Shown here piece by piece: positions 1-5,481 of a stretch of 5,481 nucleotides of DNA (positions within the stretch are counted from its first letter, which is position 1; each line of letters opens with the position of its first letter). Source of the stretch: an uncultured Paracoccaceae bacterium (GTDB taxonomy: Bacteria > Pseudomonadota > Alphaproteobacteria > Rhodobacterales > Rhodobacteraceae); the NCBI GenBank assembly GCA_913054485.1, contig CAJXHQ010000253.1:1-5481 (forward strand). Direction: 5' to 3'. A program made the translations under genes and the position numbers. The notes below the pieces were generated by a model that searched no databases, had not been told where the DNA came from, and was given only the letters and a program-made list of their open reading frames with translations.

Positions 1-948
1 GTCGACGATTTCAGCGATCCGGCCGCATACCAATACGCCTCTCCCTATGTGATGGCCCGTTTCCTCGGCACACCGCCGCAGGAGATGTATTATATCGACA
101 CCGTCGGGGATGCGCTGCTCGCCCGGATCCCAGCGGGCGGTTTTGATGCCCGCGTTACCGCCGATGAGGCCCTGATCCGAACGATCTGCGACAATGTCTA
201 CATGCAGAGAGAAGAAGGGTTTGGCTACGGTCTGAACGGGCAGTGGAAGCCCTCGAAATTTGCCAATGCCAAAGATGTATACCGCGTATTTCAGGCCCTC
301 GATTTCAAGAAAAACAATGGGCTGGCGGTCCACGGCAGCAGCGGCCAGCGGGTGTTCTCGCCTGCGCGGACATATATTGAAAGCACCGGCCAACAGCTGA
401 TCGGCTATGCGACCGGCTATCCGGACTACCACATCGGCGAGGCGGTCTGCCTGGTATCCATCTCAACCGGCACGCAGCCGGGCGATGCGCTCAGCCACTA
501 CGACATGGATGAGAACGCAAGCACTACAAAGTACGATTTTGAAACCGGATTTTCTCTGCGGGTCTGGGTCCAGCAGTCTTATGACAAGGACCGCGATCAC
601 GCCGACATGCTGGAACGCCTGCGCCAGGATGATCCGGACTTCATGGACGATGTGACCATCGCGGCCTATTCGCCTCTGGTGCTGTTCCCCTGGGACATGA
701 AGCTGGCCGACTTGCCCCGCATCCGCCATGAAGAAACCCCGGTGCAGAACGCCGCTGGGCTGAGCTGCGATGCGCTCTGGCACCGGCGCAACGAGATCTT
801 TCATGAAGACGGCTACTGCTTCGGCGGCCCGCGCGGCATTGCCGCCTTCGGCAACGAGGGCTGTTTCACGAAGAACCCAACGCTGAGTGCCTCCGAGGCG
901 GAAGAAATTTCGCAGATAAAACAGATGGAAAGGGACAAGGGATGCTGA
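1..948 (+). CDS. YARHG-domain protein, 5' end missing
   Basis: The reading frame is open from the first base, so the gene starts upstream. A GTG at 49 is the first start-like codon but has no Shine-Dalgarno sequence before it, and the residues upstream of it read like normal protein. The window holds 315 residues. The last ~60 (bases ~760-945) match a YARHG domain: a Cys-Asp-Ala-Leu-Trp start, then RRNEIF, GYCF, FGNEGCF, and an Ile-rich end closing in Lys-Gly-Cys. Cysteine codons at 766, 817, 862 and 943 follow the spacing I recall for alphaproteobacterial YARHG proteins, where the domain is usually exported and thought to act at the cell surface or wall. The name-giving YARHG stretch is degenerate here (FHEDG). 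The preceding ~250 residues, rich in Tyr and Asp, match no family I recognise. The stop overlaps the caspase start, so the two are probably co-translated. Confidence 0.85.
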   Translation, partial: VDDFSDPAAYQYASPYVMARFLGTPPQEMYYIDTVGDALLARIPAGGFDARVTADEALIRTICDNVYMQREEGFGYGLNGQWKPSKFANAKDVYRVFQALDFKKNNGLAVHGSSGQRVFSPARTYIESTGQQLIGYATGYPDYHIGEAVCLVSISTGTQPGDALSHYDMDENASTTKYDFETGFSLRVWVQQSYDKDRDHADMLERLRQDDPDFMDDVTIAAYSPLVLFPWDMKLADLPRIRHEETPVQNAAGLSCDALWHRRNEIFHEDGYCFGGPRGIAAFGNEGCFTKNPTLSASEAEEISQIKQMERDKGC

Positions 949-2156
949 AACCTGCTGCCATTATCCGCACCGCGCTTCTGGCTCTGGCCTGCCTTCTGCC
1001 CCTGCAGGCCGCGGCCGGCGGCCGCTACGCCCTGCTGATCGGCAACCAGGCCTATGAGCACGCAGGCGTTTTGCGCAACACGATCAACGACACCACGCTT
1101 CTGGCCCAAAGCTTCGGCGCCATGGGGTTCGAGGTCGACGTGGTCCCAGATACCAGCCAAGACGCATTGGGCGAAGCCATCGACGGGCTGGCGGAGAAAT
1201 ACGGCCAGGCCGATGCCGTGGCGGTCTATTTCTCCGGACACGGGCTGCAGAAAGACGGGCGCAATTTCCTGGTACCGGTGGATGCGAAGATCACCTCCGC
1301 CGCATCGATCGAGCGCGAGACGATCTCGATGGATAGTCTGATCCAGATGCTGAAACCCTTCCCGGTGTCGATGATCTTCCTTGATGCCTGCCGCAACAAC
1401 CCCTTTGCCGAGGCCCTGTCAGCGGGCATATCGGACAACCGCAGCGTCGCGCAGAGCCGCGGGCTTGCGGTGGTGCAGGCCGAGGGTGACATGCTGATCA
1501 CCTTTGCCACCCTGCCCAACACGGTGGCCAGCGATGGGACCGGGGAAAACTCGCCCTTTGCCCGCGCGCTGGCAAAACACATCCGCACCCCGGACACGGA
1601 AATTTCGGTTCTGATGAAACGGGTGACCGGTGATGTGATCGCTGAAACAGGCGGCGAACAGCGTCCGCAGCAGCTGTCGCAGATGCAGACTGAGTTCTAT
1701 TTCCAGCGCAGCGCCAATACCGCCGCCGAGACCGACCCGCTGCGCGCGCTGCTGGCGGTCTACCCGCCGCGGGTGACCGTGGGCGAGGAAATCTCGGTCG
1801 TCGCAGATGTGCCCAACGCCTGCACGCCCTTCTTTGCCAATTTCGCCCCTGACGGGCAGGTGACACCGATCCCGCTGCAGTTCTTCAAACAGGTGGGTCT
1901 CAGCAATGGCCAGACCCGCTATGAGATCTCACCCGGCTCGCGCTTCGGGCTGGTCATCCAGGAGAGCGACGCCAAGGGCGATCACAAGCTTGGCTTTCTC
2001 TGCGAGCCGGAAGGCATCGGCGGAAACCAGGACGCAGTGAAGGCCGTGCTGCAAGGCACCGCGCAAAAGGTTCTGGCCGGGGAATGGGCCGGTTTTGTCA
2101 GTGCAGGCGGCTACGGCCCGTCTGAGTACCGGTTCGAGGCCTTCACCGTCCAGTAA
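942..2156 (+). CDS. Exported caspase-like (C14) peptidase
   Basis: A 404-residue protein. Residues 1-25 form a signal peptide (Lys/Arg start, hydrophobic core, Leu-Gln-Ala-Ala-Ala end), so it should act in the periplasm. The caspase p20-like fold follows: YALLIGNQAY at 29-38, LRNTIND at 44-50, the catalytic His100 in YFSGHG, and the catalytic Cys150 in FLDACRNNPF. A p10-like part follows with a NSPFARAL motif (203-210). Caspases and metacaspases use this His/Cys pair; bacterial relatives usually cut after basic residues, but specificity cannot be read here. Residues ~276-354 (RVTVGEEISVVADV onward, with GQVTPIPLQ) resemble the DUF4384 beta-domain often fused to bacterial caspases; the last 50 residues are unassigned. 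The ATG lies inside the end of the YARHG gene (ATGCTGA overlap) and AAGGGA at 930-935 gives good ribosome-binding spacing. It is convergent with the OmpA-like gene. Confidence 0.93.
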   Translation: MLKPAAIIRTALLALACLLPLQAAAGGRYALLIGNQAYEHAGVLRNTINDTTLLAQSFGAMGFEVDVVPDTSQDALGEAIDGLAEKYGQADAVAVYFSGHGLQKDGRNFLVPVDAKITSAASIERETISMDSLIQMLKPFPVSMIFLDACRNNPFAEALSAGISDNRSVAQSRGLAVVQAEGDMLITFATLPNTVASDGTGENSPFARALAKHIRTPDTEISVLMKRVTGDVIAETGGEQRPQQLSQMQTEFYFQRSANTAAETDPLRALLAVYPPRVTVGEEISVVADVPNACTPFFANFAPDGQVTPIPLQFFKQVGLSNGQTRYEISPGSRFGLVIQESDAKGDHKLGFLCEPEGIGGNQDAVKAVLQGTAQKVLAGEWAGFVSAGGYGPSEYRFEAFTVQ

Positions 2157-2164
2157 TCAAGGGA

Positions 2165-2812
2165 TCAGCGCGGGACCAGCACCAGCTGGACCCGCCGGTT
2201 CTGCCCGTCGAACGGGTCGCCCGGCGACTTCAGTTTGGCAAACCCCAAGCCACTGGCCAGCGTGCGCTCACCCTCCAGCCCCGCCATGCCGCGCACCATC
2301 TGCGCGACACTTTCGGCGCGCCGTGCGGACAGGTCCTGATTGTATGCCGCCGATCCCTTGGCATCGGTGTGGCCGAGAAACAGAAAGCGGTAGCCGGAAA
2401 ACTTCTCGGACTTCAGCAGGGCGGCCAGTTCCGCCAGCTGCCCGATCTGGTCGCTGCGCACGGTGTCGGAGTTGTAGTCGAACAGGATTTCCATATCGAC
2501 CGAGGGCAGAGGTTCGGTGACGTCCACCGATCCGCCCGCGGTAGACGCCTGCTGCGCCACTTCCTCGCGGTCAACAATGCCGAGGTTCACCACGTCATCC
2601 AGCGAGAAATCCGTGCCCGATTTATGCTCGGCACTGGCACAGGCCGCGGGATTGGTCAGGCAGGTCTCAAGCGAAGACGCCGCGGCGGCGGTTTCAGCCG
2701 GTTTTGCGGCCGTGCTGTCATTCAGCGAGAAACTGTCCAGCGTCATCGTCGACTGCGCAAAGGCGGCCGGGGCCGCCAGAGCTGCGATCAGGGAAAGAAA
2801 TTGTGGTTTCAT
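2165..2812 (-). CDS. Exported OmpA-domain peptidoglycan-binding protein
   Basis: A 215-residue protein if it starts at the ATG at 2812-2810. That start is chosen because it gives a clean signal peptide (MKPQFLSLIAALAAPAAFA, cut before Gln20). Longer in-frame starts up to 2878 would put ~22 charged residues in front of it. No strong Shine-Dalgarno sequence precedes 2812, so the start is not fully settled. Residues 20-100 are a low-complexity linker with two cysteines (51, 58). Residues ~104-215 are an OmpA C-terminal domain: EILFDYNSDTV, FLGHTDAKGS, LSARRAESV and the closing QNRRVQL. Asp150 and Arg165 are 15 residues apart and match the pair that holds meso-diaminopimelate of peptidoglycan in characterised OmpA domains. 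There is no beta-barrel, so it is probably a periplasmic wall-binding protein. It is divergent from the ClpP-fold gene and shares its upstream region. Confidence 0.92.
   Translation of the reverse strand: MKPQFLSLIAALAAPAAFAQSTMTLDSFSLNDSTAAKPAETAAAASSLETCLTNPAACASAEHKSGTDFSLDDVVNLGIVDREEVAQQASTAGGSVDVTEPLPSVDMEILFDYNSDTVRSDQIGQLAELAALLKSEKFSGYRFLFLGHTDAKGSAAYNQDLSARRAESVAQMVRGMAGLEGERTLASGLGFAKLKSPGDPFDGQNRRVQLVLVPR
2170..2195. terminator. Possible hairpin between convergent genes
   Basis: GCGGG-A-CCAGC, loop ACCA, GCTGG-A-CCCGC: two five-base stem halves around one A/A mismatch. It starts 14 bases after the caspase stop and lies inside the last codons of the OmpA-like gene. No T-run follows on either strand, so it is not a standard intrinsic terminator. 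It may stabilise or end the caspase transcript, or be a chance product of GC-rich coding sequence. Confidence 0.3.
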
Positions 2813-2831
2813 GCCGTCAATCACCGGGTTT

Positions 2832-2861
2832 TTGTCAATTCCTGACAGTTTAGCCTTTGAT
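2832..2861 (+). promoter_or_regulatory. Candidate promoter for ClpP-fold gene
   Basis: TTGTCA (2832-2837, 5 of 6 to the sigma-70 -35 consensus) is followed after 18 bases by TTTGAT (2856-2861, 4 of 6 to the -10 consensus). Transcription would start about 65 bases before the ATG at 2935. The -35 overlaps the left arm of the dyad, so a protein bound there could block it. This is a pattern match only; alphaproteobacterial promoters often differ from the consensus. Confidence 0.3.
2833..2847. promoter_or_regulatory. Inverted repeat, possible operator
   Basis: TGTCA, five bases (ATTCC), TGACA: a perfect dyad with 5-base arms centred at 2840. Arm length and spacing suit a dimeric helix-turn-helix regulator. 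It sits between divergent genes, overlaps the candidate plus-strand -35 box, and lies 21 bases before the minus-strand start. I do not recognise it as the site of a named regulator; it does not fit the alphaproteobacterial LexA box GTTC-N7-GTTC. Confidence 0.4.
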
Positions 2862-2920
2862 CGGGACAAAGAAAACAAAACACTGGTTGGAAGGGCATCA
2901 ATTCAGCCCGCGCGGACAGA

Positions 2921-2927
2921 AGAAGGA
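2921..2927 (+). promoter_or_regulatory. Ribosome binding site fixing the 2935 start
   Basis: AGAAGGA lies 7 bases before the ATG at 2935. It decides between this start and an in-frame TTG at 2857, which has no such site and would add 26 polar residues in front of the signal peptide. Confidence 0.75.
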
Positions 2928-2934
2928 TATTTCA

Positions 2935-4578
2935 ATGGCATTGACGACGTGGCTCCGCCGTATGATCGCCGGGCTGGCAATGGGCTGTGCAGCGCAGGCG
3001 GCCCAGTCGGCGGACATCTCCTTACTGGACAGGAACCCGGTGATGTCTCGGGAGTACCTGAGCGAATGGAACTGGAGCCTCGGCATCCGCGGCCGTCAGC
3101 CGCTCGAAGCACTCGGCTGCGAAAGCCTCAATTGTTCCTCGAAACGCAGCCAAACAGAGCTGACCCGCGCCCGCCCACAGGCAGGAACCCCGCAGGACCT
3201 GTTCCGCAATCTAGGCGGTGCGGTCGGCATGTGGGACATTCTGGATGGAACGGCCAACGCAGCCGTGATGATGTCGCCGGTGGTGAAGATCTCCGGTCAG
3301 ATAGAGGTAGGCGACGCTGAAAAGCTCAAAGCCTTTATCGAAGACAACGGGCTGATGAACTGCGGCACGCCGGGATTCTGCCCATACAATACCGTTATTG
3401 CGCTGGACAGTCCCGGCGGGAGCCTGGTCGAAGCACTGCAGATCGCGGAATTTGTGCGCGAGCACAACTTCCCGACACTGTTACCGTCCGGCGCGCGCTG
3501 CGAAAGCGCCTGCTCGATGATCTTCCTAAGCGGCTACACCACTTACGAAGGCGTCTTCCACCCGCGCCGTTTCGCCCATGATACAGCCAAGCTGGGCCTG
3601 CACACGCCCTATCTGTCACTGCCCCCGCGTGACTATTCCGCCGAGGAGGTCGACAAGGTCCAGCGCATAATCAACACCTCGCTGAACAACGTGGTGGAGC
3701 TGTTTTCGAGCGCACAGGTAGACCTGCACATCCTGAAAGAGATGTACGAAACCCCGGCCAGCGGAATGTATTACCTGACAGTGCCAGAAATGGAGAGCGT
3801 CGCGACAGTCTTTCACAGCACGGGTGCCGGCGGGTTCACTCCAACACGCGCCGAAGCGCTGACGCTTTGCGCGGAGGACTACAAGTCGCGCTACGGCCGC
3901 TACGAGCCTCAGCTGCTGCGCCGTATGGCCAGCTCTGAGGACGTGTTCATTACTTACGTTCCGCGCAGCGACTATGCCTGCTACGGAGCGAAACGCGGCA
4001 CCAGCTGGGTATACGAAATCTGCACGCCGCAGGGCGGGCGGCCGGATATCGCCGTCAGGGTTCCGTGCCAGCTCTTCCGCTGTGCCTCCGATTTCGAGGG
4101 AATGCTGAAAGACTGCAACCCGAAATGGACCGGCCAGGAACACATCGATGTGTTCAACAACGACAATCTGGGGGACGCTCTGCAGACAATGCGCAACTCT
4201 AAACTGCTTCAGATCGCCAGGGATGCGCTGACCGACCCATATGGCGAATCAACACTGGTCTGCGATGACAGCGGATGCCTGTATTCTGTTCTGCCGCAAA
4301 TCCCCGCTTGGGTCCGCTCTGCGCAGGTGCCGGCCTCCTACTGCGGCGAGGTCGACATGCGGTCGCCCACGAATCTGCAGAAACTGCAAAAAGCGCTCAA
4401 TGACAATGGCATCAACGTTGGCACACCGGATGGCAGCATCGGGCCCAAGACGCTGGGCGCCATCGGCACCGCCAACCAGCGTTACCTGGGCAAAGACAGC
4501 CAATGGGTTGAACCCGCGCTTCTGCAGGCGCTTGGCATGGCACAGAACGACATCAGCGCCTCGCTGATCTGCAAATGA
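2935..4578 (+). CDS. Exported ClpP-fold protein with peptidoglycan-binding tail
   Basis: A 547-residue protein. Residues 1-26 are a signal peptide (twin Arg at 8-9 then a hydrophobic run, ending Ala-Gln-Ser-Ala). Residues ~115-295 form a ClpP/SppA-like fold of the COG3904 type: VVKISGQI (116-123), the oxyanion-loop motif LDSPGGS (157-163), CESAC (189-193) with Ser191 as candidate nucleophile, and LGLH (220-223) with His223 as candidate base. The ClpP third-residue region reads TPASGMYYLT, with no Asp. Residues ~300-470 form a cysteine-rich stretch (nine Cys, including pairs at 378/383 and 443/448) that I cannot assign. Residues ~478-535 match PG_binding_1 (LQKLQKALNDNGI, then PDGSIGPKTLGAI), which binds peptidoglycan. 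It probably works in the periplasm tethered to the wall. Peptidase activity is inferred from the fold, not shown. The next gene begins 11 bases downstream, an operon-like arrangement. Confidence 0.88.
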   Translation: MALTTWLRRMIAGLAMGCAAQAAQSADISLLDRNPVMSREYLSEWNWSLGIRGRQPLEALGCESLNCSSKRSQTELTRARPQAGTPQDLFRNLGGAVGMWDILDGTANAAVMMSPVVKISGQIEVGDAEKLKAFIEDNGLMNCGTPGFCPYNTVIALDSPGGSLVEALQIAEFVREHNFPTLLPSGARCESACSMIFLSGYTTYEGVFHPRRFAHDTAKLGLHTPYLSLPPRDYSAEEVDKVQRIINTSLNNVVELFSSAQVDLHILKEMYETPASGMYYLTVPEMESVATVFHSTGAGGFTPTRAEALTLCAEDYKSRYGRYEPQLLRRMASSEDVFITYVPRSDYACYGAKRGTSWVYEICTPQGGRPDIAVRVPCQLFRCASDFEGMLKDCNPKWTGQEHIDVFNNDNLGDALQTMRNSKLLQIARDALTDPYGESTLVCDDSGCLYSVLPQIPAWVRSAQVPASYCGEVDMRSPTNLQKLQKALNDNGINVGTPDGSIGPKTLGAIGTANQRYLGKDSQWVEPALLQALGMAQNDISASLICK

Positions 4579-4589
4579 GAGGTCCGAGC

Positions 4590-5481
4590 ATGAAGAAACT
4601 GGCAGCAGCGGCACTTGCCGCAGCACTATGGGCAGGTGCCGGACAGGCCGCCGATTTCCGTCCGGGCGGCGATGCAGCCATGGATTGTCTGATGACGATG
4701 TCCGGCACCATTCAGCCGGGAGACGCAGACAGGTTCCACCAGGCGCTGACCTCAGTGATGCGGAACCCGCCGCATGTGCTCAACGGCAAAACGGTCAACA
4801 GTATCGTGAACGACGGCACCCCGGCTTCTCTCTGCCTCGACAGCCCCGGCGGGTCGATTTCCGAAGCGCTGAAGATGGCGGATATCCTCTACAATTACGA
4901 CGCCCTTCACGGGCCTTCGCAGGACGGCTATTGGATCGGCCATCTGGGCACCGCGGTGCCGGCCGGAGCGCGCTGCGAAAGCGCTTGCGCCCTTCTGTTC
5001 CTGGCAGGCGGCGTGAACTACGAGGGCGATGCGGGCCGCCTGCCGGTGCGTGTTCTGCACGCCCGCGCTAAGCTCGGCTTCCACTCCGTCTCGCTGCAGG
5101 TGGCAGACGGCAACTATGACGCGGCCACGGTGAACCAGGCCTTCAAGGTGGCGCTTGCCTTGATGGAGGAGCTGACCGCCCGCCAGGCGATCCTGCGACT
5201 GCGGCCCTCGCTTCTGTCGGTGATCCTGACCACCCCGTCCGATTCCATGCATTACGTCTCCACCGTCGGCGAGGCGGCGGAATGGAATATCGAGATCCGC
5301 GACCTGCCAAAGCTGAAGGATCCGACCCGCAAAAACATCGCCATGGCCTGCAACCACATTCAGCGCCGCCATGCCTCGCAGGACGGATCAACCTTTGCCG
5401 GCCATATGGCGCGCGACCCGGCCACCGGCCGCTGGTTCGAGGAATTCAGCCAGATCGGAGATCTGGACTGGGCCTTTGAGC
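4590..5481 (+). CDS. Second exported ClpP-fold protein, 3' end missing
   Basis: An ATG at 4590 opens a frame with no stop to the end of the window (297 residues plus one base). AGAGG at 4578-4582, 7 bases upstream, supports the start. Residues 1-20 are a signal peptide (MKKLAAAALAAALW, ending Gly-Gln-Ala before Ala21). The COG3904/ClpP-like core follows: CLMTMSGTI (33-41), LDSPGGS (83-89), GARCESAC (126-133) with Ser131 as candidate nucleophile, and KLGFH (161-165) with His165 as candidate base. TTPSDSMHYVS (214-224) carries Asp218 where ClpP has its third catalytic residue. It is clearly a paralogue of the gene just upstream, sharing these motifs in the same order, but its pre-core region is ~75 residues shorter. 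Whether it also ends in a wall-binding domain is beyond the window. The 11-base spacing suggests co-transcription with its paralogue. Confidence 0.9.
   Translation, partial: MKKLAAAALAAALWAGAGQAADFRPGGDAAMDCLMTMSGTIQPGDADRFHQALTSVMRNPPHVLNGKTVNSIVNDGTPASLCLDSPGGSISEALKMADILYNYDALHGPSQDGYWIGHLGTAVPAGARCESACALLFLAGGVNYEGDAGRLPVRVLHARAKLGFHSVSLQVADGNYDAATVNQAFKVALALMEELTARQAILRLRPSLLSVILTTPSDSMHYVSTVGEAAEWNIEIRDLPKLKDPTRKNIAMACNHIQRRHASQDGSTFAGHMARDPATGRWFEEFSQIGDLDWAFE

Larger units (their letters stand above)
2813..2934. promoter_or_regulatory. Divergent intergenic region
   Basis: This 122-base stretch separates the start of the minus-strand OmpA-like gene from the start of the plus-strand ClpP-fold gene, so it must carry promoters for both unless transcription enters from elsewhere. 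It is AT-richer than the flanking genes, mainly at 2829-2885. It holds a 15-base inverted repeat at 2833-2847 and a weak plus-strand promoter-like pair (2832-2861). No convincing promoter was found for the minus-strand gene. Confidence 0.6.

Noticed and set aside
1..6. SalI-type site GTCGAC at the window start, as a possible cloning junction
   Set aside because: The same hexamer recurs inside genes (for example near 1134, 3648 and 4348), and the reading frame runs through it normally.
813..1241. Minus-strand frame opposite the YARHG tail and caspase start
   Set aside because: It overlaps two genes with clear domain motifs on the plus strand and shows no motif of its own.
2833..2838. Perfect TTGACA on the minus strand as a -35 box for the OmpA-like gene
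   Set aside because: The matching -10 would fall on the start codon around 2810-2815, where there is no AT-rich hexamer.
2974..2990. Possible lipobox (Ala-Met-Gly-Cys) in the first ClpP-fold signal peptide
   Set aside because: The -3 position lacks the usual Leu, and a normal signal peptidase I site follows shortly after, so lipoprotein processing is less likely.
2517..3320. Plus-strand open frame spanning the OmpA-like start, the intergenic region and the ClpP-fold start
   Set aside because: It crosses two well-supported genes in the wrong frame, has Ser/Arg/Ala-rich low-complexity translation and no ribosome binding site.
4752..5372. Long open frame on the minus strand opposite the second ClpP-fold gene
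   Set aside because: The plus strand has a signal peptide, a ribosome binding site and conserved ClpP-like motifs in this stretch. The minus-strand product shows no recognisable domain and is a by-product of GC-rich codon use.

Overview
The window looks like chromosomal DNA from an alphaproteobacterium, most likely Rhodobacterales (Roseobacter group). The reasons are the high GC content, strong G/C preference at third codon positions, tight gene packing, and a YARHG C-terminus of the cysteine-patterned kind I recall from alphaproteobacteria. The assignment is an inference from style and families, not from a marker gene.

Layout. (1) Bases 1-948, plus strand: the 3' part of a gene whose start lies upstream; its product ends in a YARHG domain. 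(2) Bases 942-2156, plus: an exported caspase-like (C14) peptidase with an intact His/Cys pair and a DUF4384-like tail, overlapping the previous gene by 7 bases (ATGCTGA). (3) Bases 2165-2812, minus: a small exported protein with an OmpA-type peptidoglycan-binding domain, convergent with the caspase gene, with 8 bases between the stops. (4) Bases 2813-2934: the only real intergenic region, a divergent promoter region with a 15-base dyad (TGTCA-N5-TGACA). (5) Bases 2935-4578, plus: an exported ClpP/SppA-fold (COG3904-like) protein with a C-terminal peptidoglycan-binding domain. (6) Bases 4590-5481, plus, running off the window: a second, shorter paralogue of the ClpP-fold protein.

Taken together, four of the five products start with a recognisable signal peptide, and the fifth carries a domain usually found on exported proteins. 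Two protease folds (caspase cysteine peptidase and ClpP-type serine peptidase) sit beside two different peptidoglycan-binding modules (OmpA-like and PG_binding_1). The simplest reading is a set of periplasmic or cell-wall-associated proteins with proteolytic potential. Whether they form one system is a hypothesis: gene proximity and shared compartment support it, but nothing in the sequence shows a substrate, a partner or a trigger. No tRNA, rRNA, CRISPR, insertion sequence or phage gene was seen.
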